Positions 7,963 to 17,700 of a stretch of 64,000 bases of DNA are shown here, one piece after another. Position 1 is the first letter of the stretch; each line of letters opens with the position of its first letter. The notes beneath the pieces are model-generated. The model had not been told where the DNA came from. It saw only the letters and a list, made by a program, of their open reading frames with translations, and searched no databases. The DNA comes from Corynebacterium endometrii. Its GTDB lineage: Bacteria; Actinomycetota; Actinomycetes; Mycobacteriales; Mycobacteriaceae. The stretch spans positions 310,001 through 374,000 of the forward strand of contig NZ_CP039247.1 in the NCBI RefSeq assembly GCF_004795735.1. Reading direction: 5' to 3'. Made by a program: the position numbers and the translations under genes.

Positions 7963-9089
7963 TGGTAGACGTGCATGATGAATTTATGACCCAAAATCTT
8001 TTAGCGATTGATGGCGTGGAGCTTGACCATGAGACCACCTTCGCCGAACTAACCACCCTGCGTGTGGGTGGAAAACCGCGGGCCACCGTGCGCTGCCACA
8101 CGCCCGCCGCGCTGGCGTCCGCCGTGCGCGAATTAGACGCCGCCGGAATCGACGTGGTCATCGTCGGCGGCGGTTCCAACCTCCTGGTCGCGGATGGCCA
8201 GCTTGACGTCGTGGCCGTCACCATGGAATTCGACGAGATCATCGACGCGGGCGGCGGCCTGCTCCGCGCCCAGGCCGGCGCGGATTGGGACGACGTGGTC
8301 AAAGCCTCCGTCGATGCCGGCCTGGGCGGCATCGAGTGTTTATCCGGCATCCCGGGAAAGGCCGGCGCGGTCCCGGTACAAAACGTGGGCGCATACGGCT
8401 CGGAGATCTCTGACACTCTGACCCGGGTACGCCTCTACAACCGCGAGACCGGCGCGGACGAATGGGTATCCGCCGAGTCCCTGGAGCTTGCCTACCGCTA
8501 CTCAAACCTGAAGTTCACCGGACGGGCGGTGGTTATGGAGATAGAACTACAGCTCACCACGGACGGATTGTCCTCCCCGCTCCGCTTCGGCCAGCTCACC
8601 CAGGACCCCGGCGAGCGCCGCCCCGTTGCCGACGTCCGCGCCCAGGTCCTCGAGCTGCGCCGCGGCAAAGGCATGGTTCTAGACGCCGCGGACCATGACA
8701 CATGGTCCGCCGGTTCCTTCTTTACCAATCCCATCGTTGACCCGTCCGTGGCCGATCGCGTCCAGGCCGCGGTCCGTAGCTCCCGCGGGGACGATGATGC
8801 CGACCGCATGCCGCGCCACCCATCCGGCCGCGGCGATGACACGGTCAAGCTCTCCGCCGCCTGGCTCATTGAGCGCGCCGGGTTCGCCAAGGGCTACCCG
8901 GGCTCCGGGCCGGCCACCCTGTCCACGAAGCACACGTTGGCGCTGACGAACCGCGGCGGGGCGGCCGCCGCGGACGTAGTTGCCTTGGCCCGGGACATTC
9001 GCGCCGGCGTTGCGCGCGCGTTTGGCGTGGTGCTTGAGCCGGAGCCGGTGTGGCTGGGGCTTAGTATCGAAACCGCCGAAACGCCATAA
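7962..9089 (+). CDS. murB: UDP-N-acetylmuramate dehydrogenase
   Basis: 375 aa. Reduces UDP-GlcNAc-enolpyruvate to UDP-MurNAc with NADPH and FAD, the second committed step of peptidoglycan precursor synthesis in the cytoplasm. The FAD-binding domain shows TTLRVGGKP, VIVGGGSNLLV and GIECLSGIPGKAGAVPVQNVG (shown in part). The C-terminal catalytic serine is in AGSFFTNP, followed by LIERAGFAKG and a late ARDIRAGVARAFGV. The insert after SFFTNP and a length near 370 are usual for actinobacterial MurB. GTG 7962 is chosen for the 7-nt spacing to a -10 hexamer; ATG 7986 is the alternative. Confidence 0.95.
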   Translation: MVDVHDEFMTQNLLAIDGVELDHETTFAELTTLRVGGKPRATVRCHTPAALASAVRELDAAGIDVVIVGGGSNLLVADGQLDVVAVTMEFDEIIDAGGGLLRAQAGADWDDVVKASVDAGLGGIECLSGIPGKAGAVPVQNVGAYGSEISDTLTRVRLYNRETGADEWVSAESLELAYRYSNLKFTGRAVVMEIELQLTTDGLSSPLRFGQLTQDPGERRPVADVRAQVLELRRGKGMVLDAADHDTWSAGSFFTNPIVDPSVADRVQAAVRSSRGDDDADRMPRHPSGRGDDTVKLSAAWLIERAGFAKGYPGSGPATLSTKHTLALTNRGGAAAADVVALARDIRAGVARAFGVVLEPEPVWLGLSIETAETP

Positions 9090-9182
9090 GACCGATCGCA
9101 AACGACCTACACCGAGAAAACCGTTGGGATTTTGGCCGGATTTCCGGTCGATTATCTTGGTGTAGGTCGTTTGCGATCAGTC
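9090..9182. repeat. 93-bp hairpin repeat, copy 1
   Basis: The 28-bp outer arms at 9090-9117 and 9155-9182 are inverted repeats with two mismatches, built on GATCGCAAACGACCTACACC. A second weaker stem lies inside. It begins at the base after the murB stop and lies between convergent murB and luxS, so it may also terminate transcription from either side. The same arms and the same total length recur at 21180-21272. Confidence 0.85.
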
Positions 9183-9193
9183 ATTTAGCTTTT

Positions 9194-9256
9194 GGCCGGG
9201 GCCAGCCGGGGCCAGCCGGGGCAACTGGGGCCAGCCGGCGCCTGCCGGGGCCTGGC
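9194..9256. repeat. Degenerate GC-rich tandem repeat of about 10 bp
   Basis: Five to six imperfect units related to GGGGCCAGCC follow each other between the hairpin repeat and the luxS stop. No coding sense; possibly slippage-prone. Confidence 0.6.
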
Positions 9257-9259
9257 CCT

Positions 9260-9745
9260 TTAAGCCATCACCTCGAGCCATTCGTCCTTCTTCGCGAGGT
9301 ACTCCCTCACGGCGGCCTGCGCGCCCTCGAGGGAGTGATGGGCGCCCCAACCACACTGCACCTCGTTGGCCGCGGGGACCTCGGTGGCGTTGAGGATGTC
9401 ATTGAGGGCGTTTTCCAGCGCGTAGAGGAGTTCGTCCTGCTCCATGCCGTTCGTAATCGCATAAAAACCGGTGCGGCAGCCCATGGGGGCAAAGCCGATG
9501 AGCTTATCGGTGTAATCACGCATGTAGTTGGCCATCATGTGCTCGATGGAGTGCAGCGCCTCGGTATCGAGGTGTTCCTTATTAGGCTGGCAGAAGCGCA
9601 GGTCATACTTGATGACGGTGACACCCCCGCCCAAGTCCGTGCGGCCGGCGACACGCACGTACGGGGCCTTGACCAAGCGGTGGTCCAGCTCAAAGGACTC
9701 CACATTGGTCTTTTCCTTGCCCTGGTGTGAATTCTTGTCAGTCAT
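9260..9745 (-). CDS. luxS: S-ribosylhomocysteine lyase (autoinducer-2 synthase)
   Basis: 161 aa, the normal LuxS length. Splits S-ribosylhomocysteine into homocysteine and DPD, the AI-2 precursor, recycling the by-product of SAM-dependent methylation. Metal ligands are visible as [10 protein letters not shown] (two His) and the cysteine in [10 protein letters not shown]; the catalytic cysteine is in MGCRTGFY. The frame is open to 9838, but a TAGACT hexamer 7 nt before ATG 9745 marks a leaderless start there. It is monocistronic and convergent with murB. A nucleosidase partner (pfs) is not in the window. Confidence 0.95.
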   Translation of the reverse strand: MTDKNSHQGKEKTNVESFELDHRLVKAPYVRVAGRTDLGGGVTVIKYDLRFCQPNKEHLDTEALHSIEHMMANYMRDYTDKLIGFAPMGCRTGFYAITNGMEQDELLYALENALNDILNATEVPAANEVQCGWGAHHSLEGAQAAVREYLAKKDEWLEVMA

Positions 9746-9758
9746 GGCTGCCAGTCTA
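9746..9758 (-). promoter_or_regulatory. -10 element of luxS (leaderless)
   Basis: TAGACT (9758-9753) followed by 7 nt and the ATG. It decides the luxS start. Confidence 0.55.
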
Positions 9759-9875
9759 CTGGGCCCGGCCCTTGGCAAGGCCCGCCACCGCAAACCCGAG
9801 GCCTTTACACAGTTCGTACGCGAATAATCTGCTGCCATCGGCCACCCGGGCGCCGGGATTTAGCTGGCATTAAGC

Positions 9876-9888
9876 TAGTCTGAAACCC
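9876..9888 (+). promoter_or_regulatory. -10 element of the BrkB-family gene (leaderless)
   Basis: TAGTCT at 9876-9881, then 7 nt to the ATG at 9889. Confidence 0.55.
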
Positions 9889-11085
9889 ATGACCAAACCG
9901 GACCAGGGTAATTCGCACGTAATCGTGCCCACGCATAGCTCCAAGATGCTTCCTGTCCAGGAATATTCCGAGGACAATAACCCGCTTAGCCGCTCGAATC
10001 GCTTGAGCGGTCGCTCGTGGAAGTTGGTATTCAAGCGCGTGTGGACGGATTTTTGGTTCGACGCGCTCATGGACCGTGGCGCCACGATGACGTTTTTCTC
10101 CCTGCTGGCGTTTGCCCCCACCGTGCTGGCGGCTTATTCGGTAGCCACGCTGCTTTTTGCCTCCCGACGTAGCGACGTGGAGAGGCTCACGGATCAATTC
10201 ATCGCGGATTTCGTGCCTGATTCCCTGGTGGATAACGCCAACCAGGTGGTCGCCGGCATCGTGGGCTCCGCGGCCGAGGGCGCCTGGGCGCTGACTATCT
10301 CCGTGCTCATCTCCCTGTTCTCGGCCTCCGGTTACGTGCGCGCCTTCTCCCGCACCGCGAACATGGTTTATGGTCGCGTTGAGGGCCGCGGCATCATCCG
10401 CACCTGGGCCATGATGTGGGGCCTGACCCTGATGCTGGTCGTGGGCGGCGTGCTGGTGCTCTTCGCGAACCTGCTGCGCGACACGGTGGTCAATGGGATC
10501 ATCGTGCCTATTGCCCGCCCGCTGGGCGTCGAGGGCTTCGTGGACTACATGCTCGATATCTTCCTGCCCATCTGGGATTGGCTGCGCTTCCCTGTGACCG
10601 TGATCGTGGTGCTCACGCTTATCGCTTTGCTGTACCACTACGCGCCGAATGTGAAGCCCCTGCGCTTCCGCTGGATAACGCTGGGGTCCATCGTGGCGCT
10701 TACCGTGTCTGTCGCTTCTTGGGCGCTGTTCGGGCTGTACCTGACCTACTTCGCGGGCACGTCCGCCTATGGGGCGATCTCCACCGTCATGACGCTCATC
10801 ATCGCGGTGTGGGCGGTTAACATCGGCCTGGTCGTGGGCGTGAAGCTGGATGCGGAGGTTCTGCGCGCCAAGGAACTGCAGCGCGGCATGCCGTCAGAGC
10901 GTTACATTCAGGCCCCGCCGCGTAGCGATGTGGCCGCGCAGGCGCAGGCCCGCGCCCAGCAGACCATCGAGGAGCATTCCTCCAGCGTGGCGAGGACCGG
11001 CGAGGAGCAAGAGGCGGAGGCCCGCCAGAACCAGCAGCCCCGGTTTACCGCGGCCGGCACCCCTGCCGAGCGGACGGACAACTAA
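9889..11085 (+). CDS. YihY/BrkB family inner-membrane protein
   Basis: 398 aa. A hydrophilic N-terminus of about 55 residues precedes the family signature (FDALMDRGATMTFFSLLAFA) and about six transmembrane helices, ending near residue 320 with TVMTLIIAVWAVNIGLVVG and the conserved KLDAEVLRAKELQRG. The last 75 residues are hydrophilic and Gln/Arg/Glu-rich and probably cytoplasmic. The family was once called ribonuclease BN in error; its members are envelope-integrity or putative transport proteins of unknown substrate. Transcribed alone from a leaderless-type start. Confidence 0.88.
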   Translation: MTKPDQGNSHVIVPTHSSKMLPVQEYSEDNNPLSRSNRLSGRSWKLVFKRVWTDFWFDALMDRGATMTFFSLLAFAPTVLAAYSVATLLFASRRSDVERLTDQFIADFVPDSLVDNANQVVAGIVGSAAEGAWALTISVLISLFSASGYVRAFSRTANMVYGRVEGRGIIRTWAMMWGLTLMLVVGGVLVLFANLLRDTVVNGIIVPIARPLGVEGFVDYMLDIFLPIWDWLRFPVTVIVVLTLIALLYHYAPNVKPLRFRWITLGSIVALTVSVASWALFGLYLTYFAGTSAYGAISTVMTLIIAVWAVNIGLVVGVKLDAEVLRAKELQRGMPSERYIQAPPRSDVAAQAQARAQQTIEEHSSSVARTGEEQEAEARQNQQPRFTAAGTPAERTDN

Positions 11086-11170
11086 GCCACCTAGGAATCT
11101 GCGGGTCGAATCCACAAACGCCTGGCACTAGCCACCCCGGGCCGCCCCGGGCCGTCCCTGGTAGCGGGCC

Positions 11171-11710
11171 TTACAGCTGCCCGCTTAGAAACTGGAGCGA
11201 ACGGCCGTCGGCGGTAAGCCACAGCGTCGCGTCCGCGCCGAGGAAGACTCGCGGGTTGGCGGCGAAGAATTCCGCGAGCTCGCGCTCTACGCGCGAGGCC
11301 TCCGGAGGGCAGGCCATCCTGGTGCTCCGAAGCTCGCCGACCTCCAGGCGGCCGCCGGTGATGGCATAATCCGCCGAGATGTTGTTGCACGGGGTGTAAA
11401 CCAGCAAGGATCCGTCCGCGCCGAATTCCACGCCGGTGCTTTCGGGAGCCTCGGCGGAGCGCCAGGACGTTCCGGGCAGGGTGGTGGCCTGGGCCTCCGT
11501 GAGGGCGCGGAGTCCATCCGGCGCCTCGCCGTGGACGGCACCGTCCGGGCCCGCCGAGCTCGAGTCCGTCAGGCCCACCGTCGCGTTGGCGCGCGGGTAG
11601 ACGCACGCGAACGCCAGCCCCGCGACCACCAGGATGGCGCCGATAACCACCACCGCGCCGCGAGCGATACCGGCCGGGGAATCGTGTGTAGTAAACGCAA
11701 ACCTCTTCAT
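11171..11710 (-). CDS. META domain-containing membrane-anchored protein
   Basis: 179 aa. One N-terminal transmembrane segment (about residues 18-38) anchors an extracytoplasmic domain beginning near residue 75. That domain follows the META/HslJ pattern: LPGTSWRS, GVEFGADGSLLVYTPCNNIS, LEVGELRSTRMACPPE and a final ATLWLTADGRSLQF. The two cysteines after Thr-Pro and Met-Ala are the usual pair of the family. META proteins in other bacteria relate to stress or motility; no specific role can be read here. The start is fixed by TAGACT 7 nt upstream. Confidence 0.75.
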   Translation of the reverse strand: MKRFAFTTHDSPAGIARGAVVVIGAILVVAGLAFACVYPRANATVGLTDSSSAGPDGAVHGEAPDGLRALTEAQATTLPGTSWRSAEAPESTGVEFGADGSLLVYTPCNNISADYAITGGRLEVGELRSTRMACPPEASRVERELAEFFAANPRVFLGADATLWLTADGRSLQFLSGQL

Positions 11711-11723
11711 GTCCCGGAGTCTA
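11711..11723 (-). promoter_or_regulatory. -10 element of the META-domain gene (leaderless)
   Basis: TAGACT (11723-11718), then 7 nt to the ATG at 11710. Confidence 0.5.
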
Positions 11724-11790
11724 GTAGGAAATGGTGACTCCGGGGCGCGGCGAGGAAATTGCTAGGTCCCGAGTGGGCCGGGAGAGGTGG

Positions 11791-14700
11791 TTAGACGGCT
11801 GGGAAGGTGCCGTCCTCGGTCAGGCGTACGTCGCCGTCGAGCAGCAGGGCGATCTCGGCCGCCTTGTCCGCGGAGACGCGGCCGTATCCCTCAACTTCGG
11901 CTGTCGCCGCGCCGTTCCAAGAGCGGCGCGGCAGGCGCCGGCCCTCGATGGCGGTGAACAGCTGCTCGCGGCCCAGCATGCCGGCCTCGAAGTGGGCGGC
12001 ACCGGCGGCCAGTCGCTGGGACGCGCGCTTTTTCCAGTCCTGGGCAGCGTGGCTGCCCAGCTGCTGCTCAATCGCCGCCTCGAAGACGCCGGGGTGGGCG
12101 TAGACCAGCAGCGCGCCCACGTGTCCGAATCCCAGGGAGGTCAGGGCGGCGGCCTTAATGCTTCGGCCGGCGGCCTGCAGATCGAGCGGTGAGCGAAGCC
12201 AGACTAAATTCTTGGCCTTTGGCTCGATGAGCGGATCCACGCAGTCCAGGGACACGTTCGCCGGGATGCGCCCGGTGCGGAAGACATCGATGATGCCGCC
12301 GGTCTGGAACAGCGCCGCGCCCGCCTTGGAGTGGCCGGTGAGCGTCTTCTGGGAGATGACGAATAGCGGCTCGTCGGCGTCGCGGCCAATGGCTGGCCAC
12401 AATATGGAGTGCAATTCCGACTCATTGGGGTCATTGGCGTTGGTGGAGGTGTCATGCTTGGACAGGACGGACACGTCGTTCGGGGTCAGCCCCAGCCCGC
12501 GAAGTCCCTGAGCGAGCTTCGAGTTTTCGCGGCCGCGGCCCGCTCCCAGCGCACCCAGGCCGGGGGCCGGGATGGAGGTGTGGGCGCCATCGCCATAGGA
12601 GGCCGCGTGGGCCACCACGGCGTAGACGGGCAGTCCCAGCTCGCGGGCCAAGGAGCCACGCACTAGGAGAACGGTGCCCCCGCCCTCGCCCTCGAGGAAG
12701 CCGCCGCGTCGGCGGTCATTCGCGCGGGAGATGAAGCGGTTGTCGATGCCCTGCGCGGTCATCTTCGCCGTCTCTGCGGTGGCGTTCATGTCACCAAAAC
12801 CGGTGAGGGATTCGACCTGAACATCATCGATACCGCCGGCCACAACCACGTCAGCCTTGCCCAGGGCGATCTTGTCCACGCCCTCCTCGATGGAGACGGC
12901 CGCGGTGGCGCACGCGCCGATCGGGTGGATCATGGAGCCGTAGCCACCCACCAGGGACTGCATGGTGTGCGCGGCGATCACGTTTGGCAGCGCCTCCTGC
13001 AGGATGTCAGACGGGCGTTCCTCACCCAAAAAGCGGGTGACGAAGACCTTGTGCAGGGACTCCATGCCGCCGATGCCGGTGCCCTGCGTGGTCGCCACCT
13101 GGGACGGGTGGATGGATTTCAGCAGCTCCGCCGGGCTGAAGCCGGCCTGGGTAAACGCGTCGATCGCGGTGACCAGGTTCCACACCGCCATGCGGTCCAG
13201 GGAGTCCAGCATGTTTGCTGGGATGCCCCAGTTTGCGGCGTCGAAATCATCGGGCATCTGGGCCGCAACGGTGCGGGTAAGGGTCGCCTTGCGTGGGACC
13301 CTGGCGGTGGCGCCCTTGAGGCGGGTGACCTCCCACTCGCCGTCGGCCTCGCGGATGCGGGTCATGTCAGGGTCGGCGGCGGCTATGTCGCTCGCCTCAG
13401 CTTCCGACGCCACCGTGAACGTAATGTCCCTATCCAAAAATACCGTGGTCAGGTCGATAGAGCCTTGGTCTTTAAGGTGGTACTTGTCCGTCAGGGTGCG
13501 CACGCCGGAGCGGGCCACCACCTCATCGCGGAAGCGCTCGTAGATGTCTTCCTCGGCAACGGCGGTGCCGTTAGCGTCATACCAGCCCGGGTGTGGATCC
13601 TCGGACCAGCGCACAAGGCCGGTCATCCATGCCAGTTCCAGGACGCCGGCGGCGGTCATCTCGACGGTGCCGTCACGCTGCAGGCCAAACTCGGCCTCGA
13701 AGCGGGTGCGTCCGGAACCCCAGGAGGACACCTCGCCCACGCCGGCGATGACCACCATGTCATCAAGCGGGGTGGTGACCTCTCCTACCTCGATGCCACC
13801 GGGCTGCTCAACGCAGACTGGGTTAGGCAGCGCCTGGATGGTCGGTGCCGACGCAGACTCGGAAGAGTCCGCGGCCTGGCCGCCCAGGTCAGCGGTGCGT
13901 GCCAGCTCGGAGATGGAGACACCGGCGTCGTCCAGGCCACCGGTGAGGTCCTTGTGCAAAGGAGCCTCGGCCGCCTTGGCGCGGTTCTCCGCAGATGCCA
14001 GGTCCATGAGTTCGGAGCTGATTTCTTCTGGTGTCCAGACGTGGATTCCCGCTGCCTCGGCGGCTGGTATGAGCGCGTCATTGCCGCCCATGAGGTGGGT
14101 GCCGGAGACCCAGCCGATCTTGGCCTGGGCCAGGGTGACGCCATCCGGCCAGCCGGCCTCGGAGGACCACTTGTTCACGATGGCGTCCAGCGCGGCCTTG
14201 GTCTCACCGTAGGCGCCGTCGCCACCAAAGGTGCCGCGGTTCGGGGAACCCGGAATCACGATGTGGGTGCGGGTGTCGACGGCGTTCTGGGCGAGCTCGG
14301 ACAGCCGCGCGATGGTGCGTTCCAAAGACCACAACAGCAGGCGGGCCTGGTTTTCCGCCTGCGCGCCGGCGTCGGCCAGGGAGCCGGATACAGACGGTGC
14401 TGCGAATGGGAATGCCAGGGTTGGAACCAGCGCAGGCTTGGTGATCTTGACCTCGTTGCCGACGGATTCCTTCTGCTCGGTGCCGATCCAGTCGATGAGT
14501 GCATCGACGTCGCGGAAGGAGCTCAGGTTCGCAGGGACAACCCACAGGGCCGCGCCGGGAGCGGCGTGCGCGGCGTAGAGTGTGCGGGTGAATTCCTTAC
14601 GGGACTGGGACACGTTCGACGCGGTCATGATGACGGTCGCGCCGCCTTCCAGCAGGCGCTCAACCAGGGCCGTGGCGATGGAGCCAGGGGCGGCGCCGGT

Positions 14701-17700
14701 GACCAGCGCGACGTCCTTGGCATATTCACCTTCCGAGGCACCCCGTGCCGCCTCCGCAATAGCAGCCAAGTCGCCTTCGCCACCGTTGGCGGCCCACCAT
14801 GCGGCCTGCTTAGCTACGGTCTCACCGGTGCCCTTGAAGCGGGCAACCGGCAGGTCGAGCTCGCCAAGTGCGACTCGGGCCAGGTCTTCGCGGGCGGAAG
14901 CCCAGCGGTCGTCGAACAGCACCGCGCGCTTTGCGTTGAATGCGGGGGCGACGGTCCTGACCCAGCCGGGGCCGAGCTCGGCCTCGACGGCGTCGAACAG
15001 GGTGGTGTCTGGTGCTTCAAACTCTGCGCCCTCTTCGATGTGGCCAAGCTGGGCCAGAACCTGACGAGCCGCGGTAGCCAGAACGCCGTCTGGGCCGGTC
15101 ACAGTATCTGCGTAGGCATCCAGGGCTGCAGAGTCGACGACTCCGCCGCCACCAGCGCCGCCGCCGGAGTTCATGGAAACGGACGTGCCGTTGGCAGCCG
15201 CAACGTTCTGGATTGCGGCGTCGATGATGCCATCAACGTCAGCCTTGGAAGACGCGGATGCCGGAACGGTGTTCAGGCTGCCGCCACGAACGGAGTCTTC
15301 ATCGCGGGTGCCCAGCAGGATTTCCGCTTCAACGTGGGCGGTCCAGGATGCTGGCAGACCCCATGGGCCGGTCACGCGCTCGCCGACGTAGGCAGGCTTG
15401 ACGCCGGCAGCACCGGTCAGCTGGCGCAGGCGCGCGGTCACGGCTTCGCCGATAACACCGCCGAACGCGGAATAGCCAGGAGCTGCGGTGTTGACTCGCT
15501 CACGCAGGGTGGCCACGTCAGCATCGGCAGCGCCATCGATGGCCGGCACGCCGATTTCGGCGGACATGTCCATCAGCAGCTGGTTACGACGGGACGATAC
15601 GCCATTGGTCAACTCTTCCACGGTGTCAGAATCGTTGATTTGCTCGATGCGGATCTTGTTCTGGAAAGCGAAGAGAACCATGATGGCCTGGGCCGCCTTG
15701 AATGGCAGGTCCGGAGCGTCGGCGCCGGAACCGCCGCCGGTGGCAGCGGGAGCCGCCGGGGTTGCGGCTGCCGGGGTTTCCGCAGCAGGTGCAGCCGGTG
15801 CTTCTGCCGCAGGGGCGGCTGCCGGAGCATAGGCTGTTGGGGTGTCAGCTTCCGCTTCTGGTTCTTCGACGGCCGGCGCGGCGACGGTGTCCTGCAGCAT
15901 GACCTGGTCCTGGTCGCGCTCGACGTTGAAGACTGGCAGGTCAACGCCCGCAACCTCCATGGAGCGTTTAGCCAGGTTGGTCAGGGTTGGCGACGATGCC
16001 AGGCCGACCTCCACAATCTGCTCCACCTCGCCGAAGAGGTACTCCTGGGTCTCAATCCAGCGCACGGGGGAGGCGAACTGCCAGGACAGTAGCTCTATCA
16101 TCAGCAGGCGCGCCAGGGCGTGGCGGCCGGGATCATCGGCGGCGAATTCATCGACGCGCAGGCCATCCAGCTTGCCGGACGGTGCCAGTGGGGCCACGGC
16201 GTCCACGAACTCCTGGGTCAGTTCAAATGGGCGGGCTACAAGGTTGGGAATGTAGCGGCCCACTAGGGCGTCGAGGTCGAGGGTCTCGGGAAGGAGCTCG
16301 TCCAGCTTGTCGGCGAAGGCGGCAACGCCATCGCGCAGGACCTTGGAATGGAACGGGACATCGATGCCCGGAACTGCCACGTAGGCTCGCGGGGCGATGC
16401 CGTTGGCCTTGTCTTCCAGGGCCTTCAAGCCGGCCTTGGTGCCGGCGATGGAGTACTGCTGGCCGGCGATGTTGTAGTTGACAATCTCCAGGAACTCGCC
16501 GGATTCTTCGGCGACCCCGTCGACGAATGCCTGCACGTCCTCGGCGGCGATGCCGGCCAGGTTTGGGCGCAGAGCCCCCATACCGTAGTTGGAGTTTCCT
16601 TGCTCGTCGCGTTCGACCAGTCCGCCCATCGCGGAGCCGCGGGAGTAGACGATGTCAATGACGGATTCGAGGTCAAAGATGTTGGCCAGGGAGGCCAGCG
16701 CGGTGTATTCGCCCAGGGAGTGGCCGGCGTAGAGGGCGCCGGAGGCCAGGGCGTTCGCCTCGCGCAGGCGCTCCGTCTGGGCGTAGGCAACCACGGCCAG
16801 AGCTACCTGGGTAAATTGCGTTAGGTGCAGCACGCCCTGCGGGTGGCGGAAGGTGGTGCCGCGCACCTCGATAACGGTGGGGTTTTCATCAATGATGCGC
16901 TGGATGCTAAAGCCCAGGTTGGTGCGGGTGTGCCTGTCCGCGCGGCGCCAGATTTCGCGGGCCGCTGGGGACGCGTCGCGGTCACCGCGGCCCATGCCCT
17001 CAGCCTGGATGCCCTGGCCCGGGTAGACGTAGGCGGTCTTGGGTTCCGCCATGAGCGCTTGGCCACGGGAGACCACCTCACCGTCGATTCGGCAGGTGAC
17101 CTCGAGGGCCGCGTGGATGCCGGTGCGGCCCACGCGCTCTACGGTGATTTCAACCTCATCGTTGAGCTGCACCATGCCGTACATGGAGTAGGTCCACCCC
17201 ACCACGCGGCCATGCTTGCCCGCGAGGTGTTGCGCCGTGGCGGACAGCCACATGCCGTGGACCAAGGGGGCCTGCAGGTTGACCAGCTGGGCCGCGTTGT
17301 AGGAGGTGTGGATCGGATTATAGTCACCGGAGACTAGGGCGAACGGGGTCATGTCTGCGGGCGCGGTGACGGTGGCGCGGTCCACGAAGGACCGAGGGGT
17401 TGGCTCCACCTTGGTGGAGTATTTGCCGCCACCCCACTCTGGTGCAGGAGTTGGGGTGGCGGTGCCGTTAGCGCGTCCGCGGATGGCGAAACGCTGAACC
17501 TGGGTGGCGACAATGTCGCCGAGGGTTCCGTCGGGTCTCGCGGCGTCGCGCAGTTCGAGTTCCACGGTGACGATGCGGCCGGAGGCGGACTCATCGATGC
17601 CCGTGCACTTGGAGGTCACGTCGATGCGGCGGCCGTCAGCGAGTTCCTCGAGCGGGACTCGCAGTTCGATGAGGTGGTCCAGGTGGACCGCGTTGAGCAG

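Noticed and set aside
12925-16092. A 1055-codon open frame antisense to fas, plus other long antisense frames in this region
   Set aside because: It lies opposite highly conserved catalytic domains of fas, has Gly/His/Arg-rich nonsense composition and follows the codon bias of the opposite strand; antisense frames of this length are expected in GC-rich DNA.
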